Source: Rhea pennata
Lineage: Eukaryota; Chordata; Aves; Rheiformes; Rheidae
DNA: 64,000 nt
Assembly (NCBI RefSeq): GCF_028389875.1
Contig: NC_084667.1
Location: 58,630,570-58,694,569, forward strand
Direction of reading: 5' to 3'
Shown here: one piece after another, positions 1 through 10,490 of the stretch
Layout: the number at the start of each line of letters is the position of its first letter
How positions within the stretch are numbered: position 1 is the first letter of the stretch
Translations under genes and position numbers: made by a program
The notes under the pieces: model-generated
What the model was told of the DNA's origin: nothing
Database searches by the model: none
What the model saw: only the letters and a program-made list of their open reading frames with translations

Positions 1-3000
1 TTGGGGTCGGAGGGAGGCTGCAGCCTGGCCGCGGTGCCTTTCCTCTTTTCTCAGCCGTTAAATCCCAGCAAGCCCCGGAGATTTATGTGGTCTGGTTTGT
101 TCGGGTTGTCTCCGCCGCTAATAGATTTGATGCTTTAATAGCGCCCGGTGCCACGTTTAACTCCTCTACAAATATTGGGAGGAGTTGCTTTATTTTCATG
201 GCATTTTAAATATGAATTTTCAAAGGAAAGAATATACTCTGGAAATACGTACAAACACCATGTAATGAATGATGTGGAATTTACCTAGAGAAGAAAAGAG
301 CAAAATATCACTCTGGTAGGTTTTATTTTACTTGCAGATGGATGTATAATATTTCTCAAGTGCTTTCATCGGAGGCCTGCAAAGCGCATAACTGCGAAGC
401 GACATTGCTCGTTATAGCCTTAGCCTTGCAAAAGCCAAGCCTGGGAAGCCCCGAGGCTGGCCCCGCGCTCCGACCGGCGGCGCGGGGGGCGAAGCAGGGG
501 CTCCGTGCGGGCGCCCGGCAGCCGCCCGCCCCGAAGCCAAGCACCTGGGCTTGGTCTCAGCTGTCCGGAGAATTAATCACTTAAACCAGCAGGAATTCAT
601 TAAGCTTTCGAGTCGCCATGGAGATGCTATGCAGTCTTTGGTCAAAAAAAAGAAAATAAATAAAGGGAGGCTGCTGCTGGCTGCAGGATCAGAGGACAAA
701 ATGCGCAGCCGGCGAGGAGCTTGCGGGCGGACAGTGCCTGCTGCCGCGGGGAGCCCGTCCTTCGGCCTCCCCCAGCCCTCCTCTGCCTTGCGGGGCTGTC
801 ACCGGGGCGTGCGCACGTGCAGTCCTGTATGCATTTATGTACGGGCCCAGGGACCGAAACGGGCCGCCCGAGCCGGCGTGGCCTGGGGTGTTCGCTGTGC
901 ATGGCGATGGGGCAGAGTGTAGGTGTACCGGGACTTCAAAATATCCGTGTTTGTACTTCCAGACAGGTTGGTTTTGCTGCATTCCCACTGCTATTTCTGT
1001 GCATATACGTGTGTGTATATAAACGAAAGCAAAGTCGGGGCTGGGAGCAGGTTATCATTATAAGAAAATCATTTTTTAGTTTCTGTTTTGGTTGAATTTT
1101 TTTTGTCAGGCCAACTTTTGAAGGAGAAAATGGGAGTTTGCTGTGCGTGGGGGAAGCCCGTGAAATTCTCAGGCCAGACTGTCCGGGAGTTTCTGAGAAC
1201 GGTGCTGGAGCAGGATTTCACTTGGGTGATGCTAAGTGGGAAAGAACATAATTCTTGCGAGCTGCTGAGGCCTCTCTGGTGGAGAAGGCAGGGGATGAGC
1301 GCGGCGGGCACCACGCAGGCGTCGCAAGCACGGCTCGGCACTCCTCACGCATGCGTGTGCGTGGACCAGGCTGGGAACTCGCAGTGAGATTGTGGCCGTC
1401 GCCGTCTGTTTTCGCTGCCCTGAGCTTGACTTAGTGCAGATCCTGCAGAAGACAGTGTTCAGCCCACACGGCAGCCACTTGCAGCCTGGAGGGAGGGAGA
1501 AAAAAAACGTGCATCAGATGGGATCTAAGAAGTAGGAAGTGATTTTTTTATCCTCACGGCATAAAAAAAAAAAAATGCATTATCCAGTTCCTCGCTCGGT
1601 GCTGTTTGGAAGTCTCCAGCTCAGCGCCTCCCTGGAGCAGACTCCTACCTACCCTGCGGGAACCCAGTTCCCACTTACACTTCCGAAGAAGGGGCGGCAG
1701 CAGCAGCCGACGGCCGCGTGCTGCCGGGATCGCGGGCTCGGCTTCTCCCGCTTTGGCGCGGCGGCTTTCCTTACGCAGGACCTAAGGACTGCTCTGCTTC
1801 TTGCTCTGGAAGTGCTCGGCTCTGCGGGTTTGAAGCCCGGCAGCTCCCATCGCCCTCCGTCCGGCGTGGCCATAGCGGAGCACCTGGGAGCCTATTTCTC
1901 AGGATGAGGCCAGAGTTGTTTTTAGAGCTTAATCCTCCCCATGCTTTCCCACTTCCAGACTCATTTATTGTCCAATTCGGTGGTTATTTAGTCTAAAAAA
2001 AGTGGTTTAAAGCAGGTCTCTAATTCAGCTATGCACTAAATCCAAATCCAGCTTAGGTGTAAGTGACTTTGAAGCATAACCATCACTATTTGGCTAGATT
2101 TTCTATGGTATTTAGCTGCCTAAGGAAGCCGATAAGTATTTAGCAGGCTTCCAGCGGAGCCGCAGGGTAAATCTGCAAAAAGCCTAAGATGCGCAGCGCC
2201 CCGGCGCCCGCCGCGGAGACCCCTGCTGCAGAGGCAGCCCCGCTCAGGACCGTGGTCCGGCCCCTGCGGCTCCGAGTCCTGCGGACCTCTGCGGCAGCCC
2301 GTGGTTCAGCTGCTTCCCAGGTTTCTTCTTTCCTCTGGTGTGCAGGCCAGCACTTTCCCACGGGCCGGGGCGACGCTATCTGTAATTTGGGGGGGGGGCA
2401 GGAGTTGAGTTGAGCCACGTGGGCACAACAGGCTTGTCTGATCAGGGTCGGGGCGCTGGCCCAGGTGTGTTTTATCCAGCGGTGTGGACATGGCCCCTGC
2501 AAGCCGAGGACAGGCTGGTCGAACCTCCGTGTTTGATGGTCTCCTCCTGTCGCCCCCAGACCTTCCCGCCGCTGCTCCCCCTGGGGACACCCCACTGTCC
2601 TGGGGCCTCTCCGTTACTGCCAGCCTCTAGCAACCCTCTGCATGGATAAATAGCTGCAAACACTCTTAATCTTAGCTCCCCAGGCAGAAGGAGGTGCTGC
2701 CCCGGCTTTTGCAGCCGCCGATGTGCTCCCTGTGCGCTAAGCTGCCCTAGGGGTCCGCGGCGCCCCTCGCTGTCCTTTGCAGCTCCGAGGCCAGTGACTA
2801 ATTGGTCCATGGAGACCGTCCAGCTGCTCAGCTCTGGAAAGGCAGAGGAGCTTTGCTCCCGCGGGAAGGCAGCAGCGCAGCTCCGATCCCCGGAGCAGAG
2901 GGGTGACGCTAACGAAGGAAGCTGTCGCCCGGAGCTGGACGAGCGGGCGGGGGAGCAGAGGCGAGCGGGCGGGAGGATGCGCCTGCAGCGGTGCCCGCGG

Positions 3001-6000
3001 CGGCTCTGCCCCCTCCGGCCCCTCTTGCCCCAGACCCCTCTGGTTCCCGCGCCGAGGCAGCCTGGGGCAGGCCGGTCCCCCCCTCTGGGGCACCGCCGCT
3101 CAGGAGCGGCCGCGCGGGACGGAGCAGGGCGGGAGGACCTCGCGCCGGGGCTGGCGGCTGGGGGCACTGCCGAAACGGCTCTGCCGATGCAAGCGGGGAG
3201 GGCAGCAGCAGCGCTGGCTGACGCACGCGGGTTGCCTCCCCTGGCTCTGTGCTTCCGGAGCGGTCACAGCGACCCCGGCACCGGGCTGGCGCCGCCGCCC
3301 CCGCGCTCCTCCAGAGCCCAGCTGCACGTGCAGGGCGCCCTGCATCCCGCCGCAGCTCCCCGCCGCCGCCGCCTGACCCCGGCTCGGCCCCGCGCGGGGC
3401 AGCAAGCCTCCAGCGAGGCTCAGGCGCCTGCGGGCCGCTGGGGTCTGCCGAGGGCCTCATCTTCACCAGCATTATATTTTTAGCTGCCTAATTGTGAGGG
3501 TAGAATGTGCTCGGCTTTGCTGCAGGATGCTCCTACCCGGCTCCTGGCAGAGATTGATCTCGAAATGCCAATTGCTCTCCAGGGGCGTCGGCGCTAATGA
3601 ATTGCACTGGTTTACGCTTGTCTCAGGCACAGGCGCTCCCCTCCCCCAGCCTGCAAAATAGCAGGGAATTCAGGTTAACAAGACACCAAGGAAAGGGGTT
3701 ATTTTTTCCTTTTTCTGAAGTAAAGGTAAAAATTTCATGGGAGTGTGTGTATGCGGGTTTGTTTGTGTGACAGCACATAATTATAAGCCCAAATCCTGCA
3801 GACTTTTTGCTGGCAACATTCCCACTGAAGGCTTGTCTGAGAGAGGAGTGCAATAAAACTGCCTTTTGCAGTTATCGAGGATAACACCTCCCCCAGCACA
3901 TTTGTTCCTTGTAGTCTAATTTCCAGCAGGAGAAATTTTTAAAGCCTGTAATGACCAGACCGGTTTGCCAGGATCCCAGGGTCTCGCAAGCTGTTCCAAG
4001 GCACGGGAGCGGATGCTGGGGGCAGGTCTTTCCTCGCGGCAGTTCGGCACAGAGGCTGCCTTCCCTCCACACTGGGGACCGTGCCTCTGCGCTCTTTGCA
4101 GCCATGCTCAGCCCCGGAGCGCTCGGTGTGACCTTGTTCGCAGTGGGAAGTTCAGAAAAATGAATTGGACCAATCTTAAGTCGATTTAGCAAATAGCTTT
4201 AAACCTCTGTTTGGGTTCTGCATCTGTAACTCTAGTGCCTTAGTTTGATTTCCCGTACTGTGCTCTCACAGGGGCTGCTATCCGGCACACTGGCTCCTCC
4301 GCACGGGAACCGCGTCTCTACGCTCTCTTCCTAGGTGATGCAGGACACACCTGCATCTCAGGTGCCCTCTAGAGATGGCTTTGGTCACTGAGACACAGTC
4401 CCTCCTGCTGACGTGTGCTGCCCCAGTGTCGCCTTCGCCTCCCGCCAGGCTAAGCCCGGCTGCTGTCTCGCGCCGTGGCCGTGCTCCCGGGAGCGGGCGC
4501 GCGCCAGCCCCTTCCACCCGCTGGCTGACGGCTGCCGGACATCCGCTGCGTTCTCGGTCCTTGCTCCAGGACACCCAGTTTCTGCTCGGAGAGCAGGATG
4601 CTGTGCCGCCGGGTCTGCGCCGGTGGTGACGCTTCTGCTGTTAGTGCGGACCCCACTGGCGTGCAGTGGTTTAACCACCCCGTGTGGGACCTGCCTCCAC
4701 TACTGCACACGTTTGTCACCTAGTGAACGGGACAGTGACCGCAGTGAGAGAAACGAGCCCGGGACACATCTACGCCGCGCTGGCCTGCAGTCTGTGCGGC
4801 TTCCAGACCCAACTGCCTTTGCATCCTGCTTTTAGCCTCAGGGGTGAGGAACTGTCAGGGCCTGGGGCAGGAGCGTGGGCCCCTGGCGGGGGGAAGGCTG
4901 GAAGTCTGCTAATGTTGGTGTGGGCTTGGCAAGGTCTTCACTCTCTTTTTCCCTGAGGCTAGGAAATGTTGTTGTTTTCTTAGTTTATCATGGCTCTGCA
5001 GAACAGCTGGAGCGGGCAGTCAAGCCTGGGTAACTTGCATTTGCTAGAACCAGACTAAAACGTGCTTGGATTTTGCTTCCCATCACAAAACCAGCAGACC
5101 GTTTTGACACAAGCGGAGTCGTGGATCAGGAGAGAAATGCCAGAGCGGAGCTGGACATGGGCAGTAGGAAAGGGGCACGTTCCTGCTGCTTCCGCCCGGC
5201 TGCAGAGGGGCTGGCCAGCCCCGCTCCGAGCACGCGGCCTCGGTCGCTCCTGCAGCACCACGCTGCGTTTTGGAGAGCCGATACGACGGGCTACACGCGG
5301 CTCTAGGGGGTTGCAGTGCCAAGACCAACTTAGACACGGTGCTGCAGGGAGCAGGTGCAGGGGCCCCCGCTTCAAAATGCAAGGCAAAAAGTGGTGAGTA
5401 GACGCAGCGGAGGAACCTGATCCTGCATTAATGAGAGCGCAGCTGCACTGCTGCCAGATTATCCTACCTGCAGCCAAGTGCCTCGTTAGCTTGCAGGGGA
5501 CGACGGCAAAGCCGTGTCCCACCAGCACACCGCTCTCTTGCCCGATCGCCTGCTGTGCACGTCTCAAAGGCCCGGGCAGGAGAGCCATGGGGCGGACAGG
5601 GCCCATTTCGGCAGCGGGTCGCCCTCCTCGGCGCGCCCGGAGCCGGCGGGGCGGCCGGCGGGCAGTCCGGCCTTCCCGGCTGGTCGCGCGTGCTGCCTGG
5701 GGATGAGCCCGGCCGCCCCCGCGGGTCCGAGAGGCTGTGCCGGAGGCCGCTGAGCCTCGCTTGAAGGATTTCCACTCTGGGCTGGAGCTGCCCCAGCAAA
5801 GGAGGGATTTGACGGCCGAGACAGGAACCTGCTTCCTCCAGCCTCAGTGACTGGGGTGGGTTACTGCATGCGTCCTCGGTGGCCAAGAGAGGGAAAAAAA
5901 ACCCCTCCGATCCAGCACGGATGATGGACATGACGTGCCGATCACGCTGCCGTCGCTCGCCTCCGGCCGGCATTCGCTGACCAGGCAGAGCGGGGATGTG

Positions 6001-6150
6001 CCAGAGGCCGGCTGAAAGTCCCGCATTTCCAAAGCCGCCTTCGCAGGCCTTAGTCATTAGGTAGGAAGAGCTGCAGGTTATTAAACAGGAAAGAACTGTA
6101 AACTCAGAAGTTAGGTCTTACCCTGCCAGTCACTCCTTCCTCTCTTCTTC
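1..6150. other. GC- and CpG-rich non-coding stretch, no exon recognised
   Basis: This stretch is rich in G, C and CpG, most densely at about 420-560, 690-900, 2180-2290, 2930-3450, 4440-4640 and 5560-5760. Short AT-rich islands lie between these. Many reading frames stay open only because stop codons are rare in such sequence, and none resembles a protein family I know. It lies upstream of the first AMN exon I can identify. It may therefore contain the AMN promoter and early exons, or it may be the intergenic space toward TRAF3, which is the expected upstream neighbour from mammalian synteny. A TATATAAA string at 1016-1023 could be a TATA box, but nothing else supports a promoter there. Confidence 0.5.
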
Positions 6151-6250
6151 CTTTTTATTTCAGAAAGGCAGTTTCTTCGTTTTCAGTTGTGAACGTCTCG
6201 GGACTTCTTGGACTGTGCAGCCCAAGCTATGGGCTGAGAGCTGCACGTGG

Positions 6251-6298
6251 TCTTTCTTTTTTCCTTTTCTTTCCTTTTTTTTTTTTTTTTTTTTTTTT
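6251..6298. repeat. polypyrimidine tract ending in a run of 24 T
   Basis: A tract of C and T ends in about 24 consecutive T at 6275-6298. It is a simple low-complexity repeat with no flanking element that I can identify as its source. Confidence 0.9.
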
Positions 6299-9200
6299 GC
6301 TGGCTTTAGTGAGAAAAAGTGTGACCGTGTTTCAGTTGTCATTACATTTGCTAATGAAGACCAAGGAGATAAGTCATTTACCAGTATCAGGGATGGGAAA
6401 TGACTAATGGGACTCTAAGTAGCTCACTGTATTAATGACCCTGGAGTACAGGTTGGCAGGAGTAAGAGAAAGCAGATGAAACTGCCAGCTTTTTGGCACT
6501 GGTCCTTTGGTATATGTCATTGCTCAGTTCAAAATGTTCTTGGAAAGTGTCCCAGCCTATATGTGATTTCTATACTAAACTACCAATTGCAGAAAGCCAC
6601 TTTCCCAACCAGAGTCTCCATTTGTCCTCTGCAGTGAGCTGTGATGCTTAAGTCTCTGCTATGTTAAGAAAAAAAAACAGTGCAAATTATTTACAAACTA
6701 ATACCCACTGGGCAACTGAGCTGCTTCTGAAACGCTGGCCAGGGGCATGCATCTTGGGGAGAACTTGTTCAGCTCTGTTTCAAACCAGTAAGCAATACCA
6801 CTGCCTGCCTGTGGGGCCTGGTGGTGAATGTAAAGTAGGTCTCTGTGGGCTGGGAGTTTAGCTGTGGATGCTGGCATGGGGGAGGCCTTCCTCAGAAACT
6901 CCTGCCGAGCAGCTCTTGCATTTCATCTTCTGCAGATTCGGTGATTCCTTATGCTAGCTTGCACACTTGCAGTTTTACTTCCAGCGAACGTGTGTACATG
7001 TGTTTGGGGCAGTCCCTGTCATATGTGTCTGGTCTAGAGCTCAATGTGAACTGGTCAATAACTGGGATGGTGTGTGTGCTGGGGCCTCTCCTTTCCCCAC
7101 CACGCTTTCACTGCAGGGGGGATGTGGACATCTTTCTTTGGGTTTGAAAACTCCAGCCAGCCTAGGTTGTAGACCTCTGTGGTGGAGAAGGATCTTCAGC
7201 GTTAGCTGGAGAAGCTACATCTTCTCCAGACAGTGGATCCAGATCCCAGCAAGCTGGCAACATCAGCATTGAAGATGTGGGGCAGATTCAGAGAGAGGCT
7301 AAGAGACCTTTTAGTCTGCTTCTCCCTACTGGCCATGAGTGCTGCTAACCCTGCATCTGCTGTGATCCCATCCAGGTCCCTCTCTACAGCAATATCTCGC
7401 CTCTAGTCCCTCATAGGCACATAAGGATGTGGTTGGTCATTGGACTGGCTTTTGCATATTTTTTTTGTGTGTGTGTTCATCTTTAATCAACAAAGCTTAC
7501 TTCACCCCCAGTGTCCCCCCACTGAACTCAGCTAGATCGCTATAGCTTTCTTTCTAAGCCATGTGAGCAAGTGTGAATTCTTACCAGTTTTTCCTTGCTT
7601 ATAATGCATGCACAAAATGCTTTTGCATTGCTTCCTGGAGAAGGGTGAGTGAAGCAGTTTACAAGCATAGGTACCTGTTTGTCTAGGTATAATCTTTGTG
7701 GCATTTTTCCCCCTCTAGTTGATTTTTTAAGCTCTGAACAAACAACCTGCTGGATAGAAAAGCTCATTGCATCACTCGTGACCACCTTAAGGGGTTTGGG
7801 AAACTCAGATATGCAACCTCAGTCAATGTGTTTGGAAAAATCTACTGGTGAACGAGATCTCATTCAGCCAGAGAAGAGGGCAGGGATTTACCAACCCAGA
7901 GGTCTTGATCCAGCCACAGTACTCATGAAAGCCAACTTCCAAAGGCTGGGAAAACATAGCAGGACTAGCTAAGTCATAGACCTGGTATGTCACTCATCCC
8001 TACCACCAGCAACTGCTGTCTGCTTGTTCTTCCTCTCTCACAAAGATCTCTTCAACTGTGGGCCTGAGTGCCCAGAATTGGCTGCAGTGAAGATCTGGTA
8101 GCATATGATGGCAAAAAGCATCAAATATATCCAGTCAAAAAACCTATCTTGAAGAGCTCAGGTGGTACCCATCAGCCTACAGCCAGCTGGCTATCCTTCC
8201 TGCTTAGGCCGGTGATGCTCCACAAACTTGGCCAGGGTGGCAACCCAGCAAACTGAGAGTCCAATCCCCAATGGCTGGTGAGAGAGACAGCTATGAGGGC
8301 CTGGCACTGCTCCTGCCTGAGCAGGCGAAGCAAGCCTTGGGAGGAAGGGTCTACCTAGCCAGACTCAGCTGGCTGGCAGCCCTGATCGTATCCGCCCTGG
8401 GTACTTGGCATTAGTTGACTATCACAAAGTGTCCAGCAGCCTGATCCCAGATGGGCTTGGAGGAGCACAAGCAGGAACATCTCTGAAGTGAAGGACCTTG
8501 TAAATGGAACTGGTAACATAAATCTTGCCTCACTCAAAGCAGGCCAAGTCCTGAGCCTCATCATGTTACTAGATATTGCTTTTATATCTGCAGATAAAGA
8601 ATACTTTGACATTGTTATCCTAACAGACCTTTCAGCCTCTTTTAATGCTTCAGCCTGGGAAGAACTTTCCTTACTCGAGAGAGAATTTTGTTGAATATGA
8701 TGGTGTGGTTTCCAGTTAGGCACTTCACCTCTGGTTAGTGGGGAGACTACATTCCCTGGGGGCAGATGGTGCCCTGGCCTCACTTATTCTACTCTTCATC
8801 ACCTTTTGTCTAGACCAGAGTGAAGTGCAGTGCTCCTGGATCTGAAACAGGTGGTACCTAAGAGCAATGTGAGCTCTTCTCTGTGGCAGCTGCTCTCTGC
8901 TCTGGCTTCTCACGGTTTGTGAAGCAAAAGGATGATCTGGGCTATGGACTTCAAAGCACTGCAACGTCAAGTCACAAAGCGTATGAAACAGCTGCTTGCA
9001 GCTTGAGGATGAGGAGCTTTTTGCCTCGATGAAAATGCCGACACAGGTGGTCCCCGTATGGACTAGCGCATCCTCAGGCATGATTACCGTAAGAACAGAG
9101 AGCTCTCACAACTCATGTGTGATAGTCATTCCTTAAGCCTTGCTTATCTATATGTACATTTGAAGACTGATCAGGTAGACAAAATGTTAAAATCCAACCT

Positions 9201-10402
9201 AACACTTCTCCCTGCCCACAGGACCCCATGTGTGGGCAAAATGCAGTCCTGGCGAGCTTCCAGCTACTCTCTGAAGACTGATGCTAAAAAACCCTGGATA
9301 GACTAAATTAGAGGAGAACAGAGCCTTGAACATTACTCATTCCTTGACACATGAAAATAAAGGGGAAAACCCAACGTTTTCTTGAGCAATTTGTAAACGG
9401 AAAATAAGATGAACCGGACTGAACAAGCCATGTGTTATAAATGAGTTTCTCAACTCGGTTGTTTGCTAAAATGTGTCCTGGAGTCAGCAACACTGGCTGG
9501 TGACCTGGCCAGCTAGAGCTCTTCAGTGGGATGATCCCCAGATGCAGAGCAAGCTGGAGTGCTGTGCACCTTGAGCTAGGCAGGATTTGCCCATGTGGCC
9601 ATGAGCAGATGCTTTGCCTGGCTCAAGCCAGGCAGACATGGACTCTGCCTACCTGGTGGTGATGTCTTACAGAGCAGCTCTAGCTATGGCAGTGCAGCTA
9701 GTTAGATGCCACTGTGTGTTTTCCTTAGCTCGCTCCAAGGGCAAATTCATTAGCTGACCTCTCGTCAAGCTTTGGTTGACCCTGTGTATTATTTTTTTTA
9801 ATCATCTCATGTGCTGCGTGTAAGTGGGTGTGGCAGACGGATGTCAACATGGTGAGACATGCTGAATGGCATGGTGGTGTCCTCAGTTAAAGCTATTTCC
9901 AAGTGTCAATGGGACAAGCTAGGACAGATTTATAAGGACCCATCATTCAATAAACACATTCATGTTGGTCTATGCTAGCAAAGTGCAAGTTGGGACAGCC
10001 TCAGCCGCAGCCTTGCCTGGGGATGGAGGGGACCTGGCTCTCTGCTGGTGGCATCCTAGGTCCATTTCAGAGATGGCTGGGAGCCTATATACCTAAGAAG
10101 CTGTTGAAAGGATTTATTTTTGCTTTGTCTTGTTCTTTTTTCCCTAAACACATCATGATTTTGTGTTACTATAAGATGAAGTGAAACTGCCTTTCCACAT
10201 CACAGCGTCCCCCTCTGTAAAGAAAAGGAGATGATGCTTTCCCATTGCACCGGGCACGGTGAGGGTAACTCCTGCTGATTGTAAAGTGCCTGGGAGACGG
10301 TGAGGATAATAGACATCTGAATAATTACCATGGTTATTTGATTACGAGCCTGGGTGGCTGGCAGCGGGAGCGCGCAGTGATGTTTTGAATCCCTTTGTCT
10401 AG
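6299..10402. other. unassigned sequence upstream of AMN exon 4
   Basis: This is mixed-composition sequence without a recognisable gene. By comparison with the 12-exon mammalian AMN gene, exon 3 (about 45 nt) and exon 2 (about 119 nt) should lie 5' of 10403. I looked for the expected motifs: an aromatic-x-P-N-T segment, N-W, R-x-P-C, and a short exon ending in D-M before a GT. No convincing match was found. Only simple sequence, such as the T/GT tract near 7460-7476, stands out. Confidence 0.4.
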
Positions 10403-10490
10403 TACCTTCCACTGAACGGAGAATTCATCCTGGCATCTGGGGCAGGATTTGCAGCTTTTGACGGCAGCTGGGATCCAGGATGTGACTCAG
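10403..10490 (+). CDS. AMN: AMN exon 4 equivalent
   Basis: This 88-nt exon has an acceptor ending TCTAG and a donor GTATTT. It encodes [15 protein letters not shown] and then a D-P-G-C segment. The match to the human LPLDGEFVLASGAGF block is close. It starts in phase 0, as the human exon at codon 70 does. It ends one base into a codon, and the next exon completes that codon as glycine. It stands alone in an otherwise non-coding stretch, so it is easy to miss. Confidence 0.9.

Noticed and set aside
1088..1387. A 99-codon frame with a protein-like hydrophobic pattern (VREFLRTVLEQDFTWVML)
   Set aside because: No homology that I recognise, no splice context, and it is a single short frame in a region with many chance frames.
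2794..2900. T-N-W-S-M-E-T as a possible AMN exon 2
   Set aside because: Only N-W-S matches; no R-x-P-C or preceding W-x-P block is present.
2472..3483. Open frames of 157 to 231 codons on both strands in the upstream GC-rich region
   Set aside because: They overlap each other in several frames with the same Arg/Pro/Ala-rich composition and no recognisable domain or splice context.
9115..9306. An R-T-P-C string suggestive of AMN exon 2
   Set aside because: The flanking residues do not match the expected W-x-P-N-T and N-W block, and the phase and splice sites do not fit.
9807..9851. A 45-nt stretch ending N-M before GTGAG, the size and end of AMN exon 3
   Set aside because: The residues do not follow the V-S-V-x-V pattern of the family, and the acceptor is poor. 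Size alone is weak evidence.
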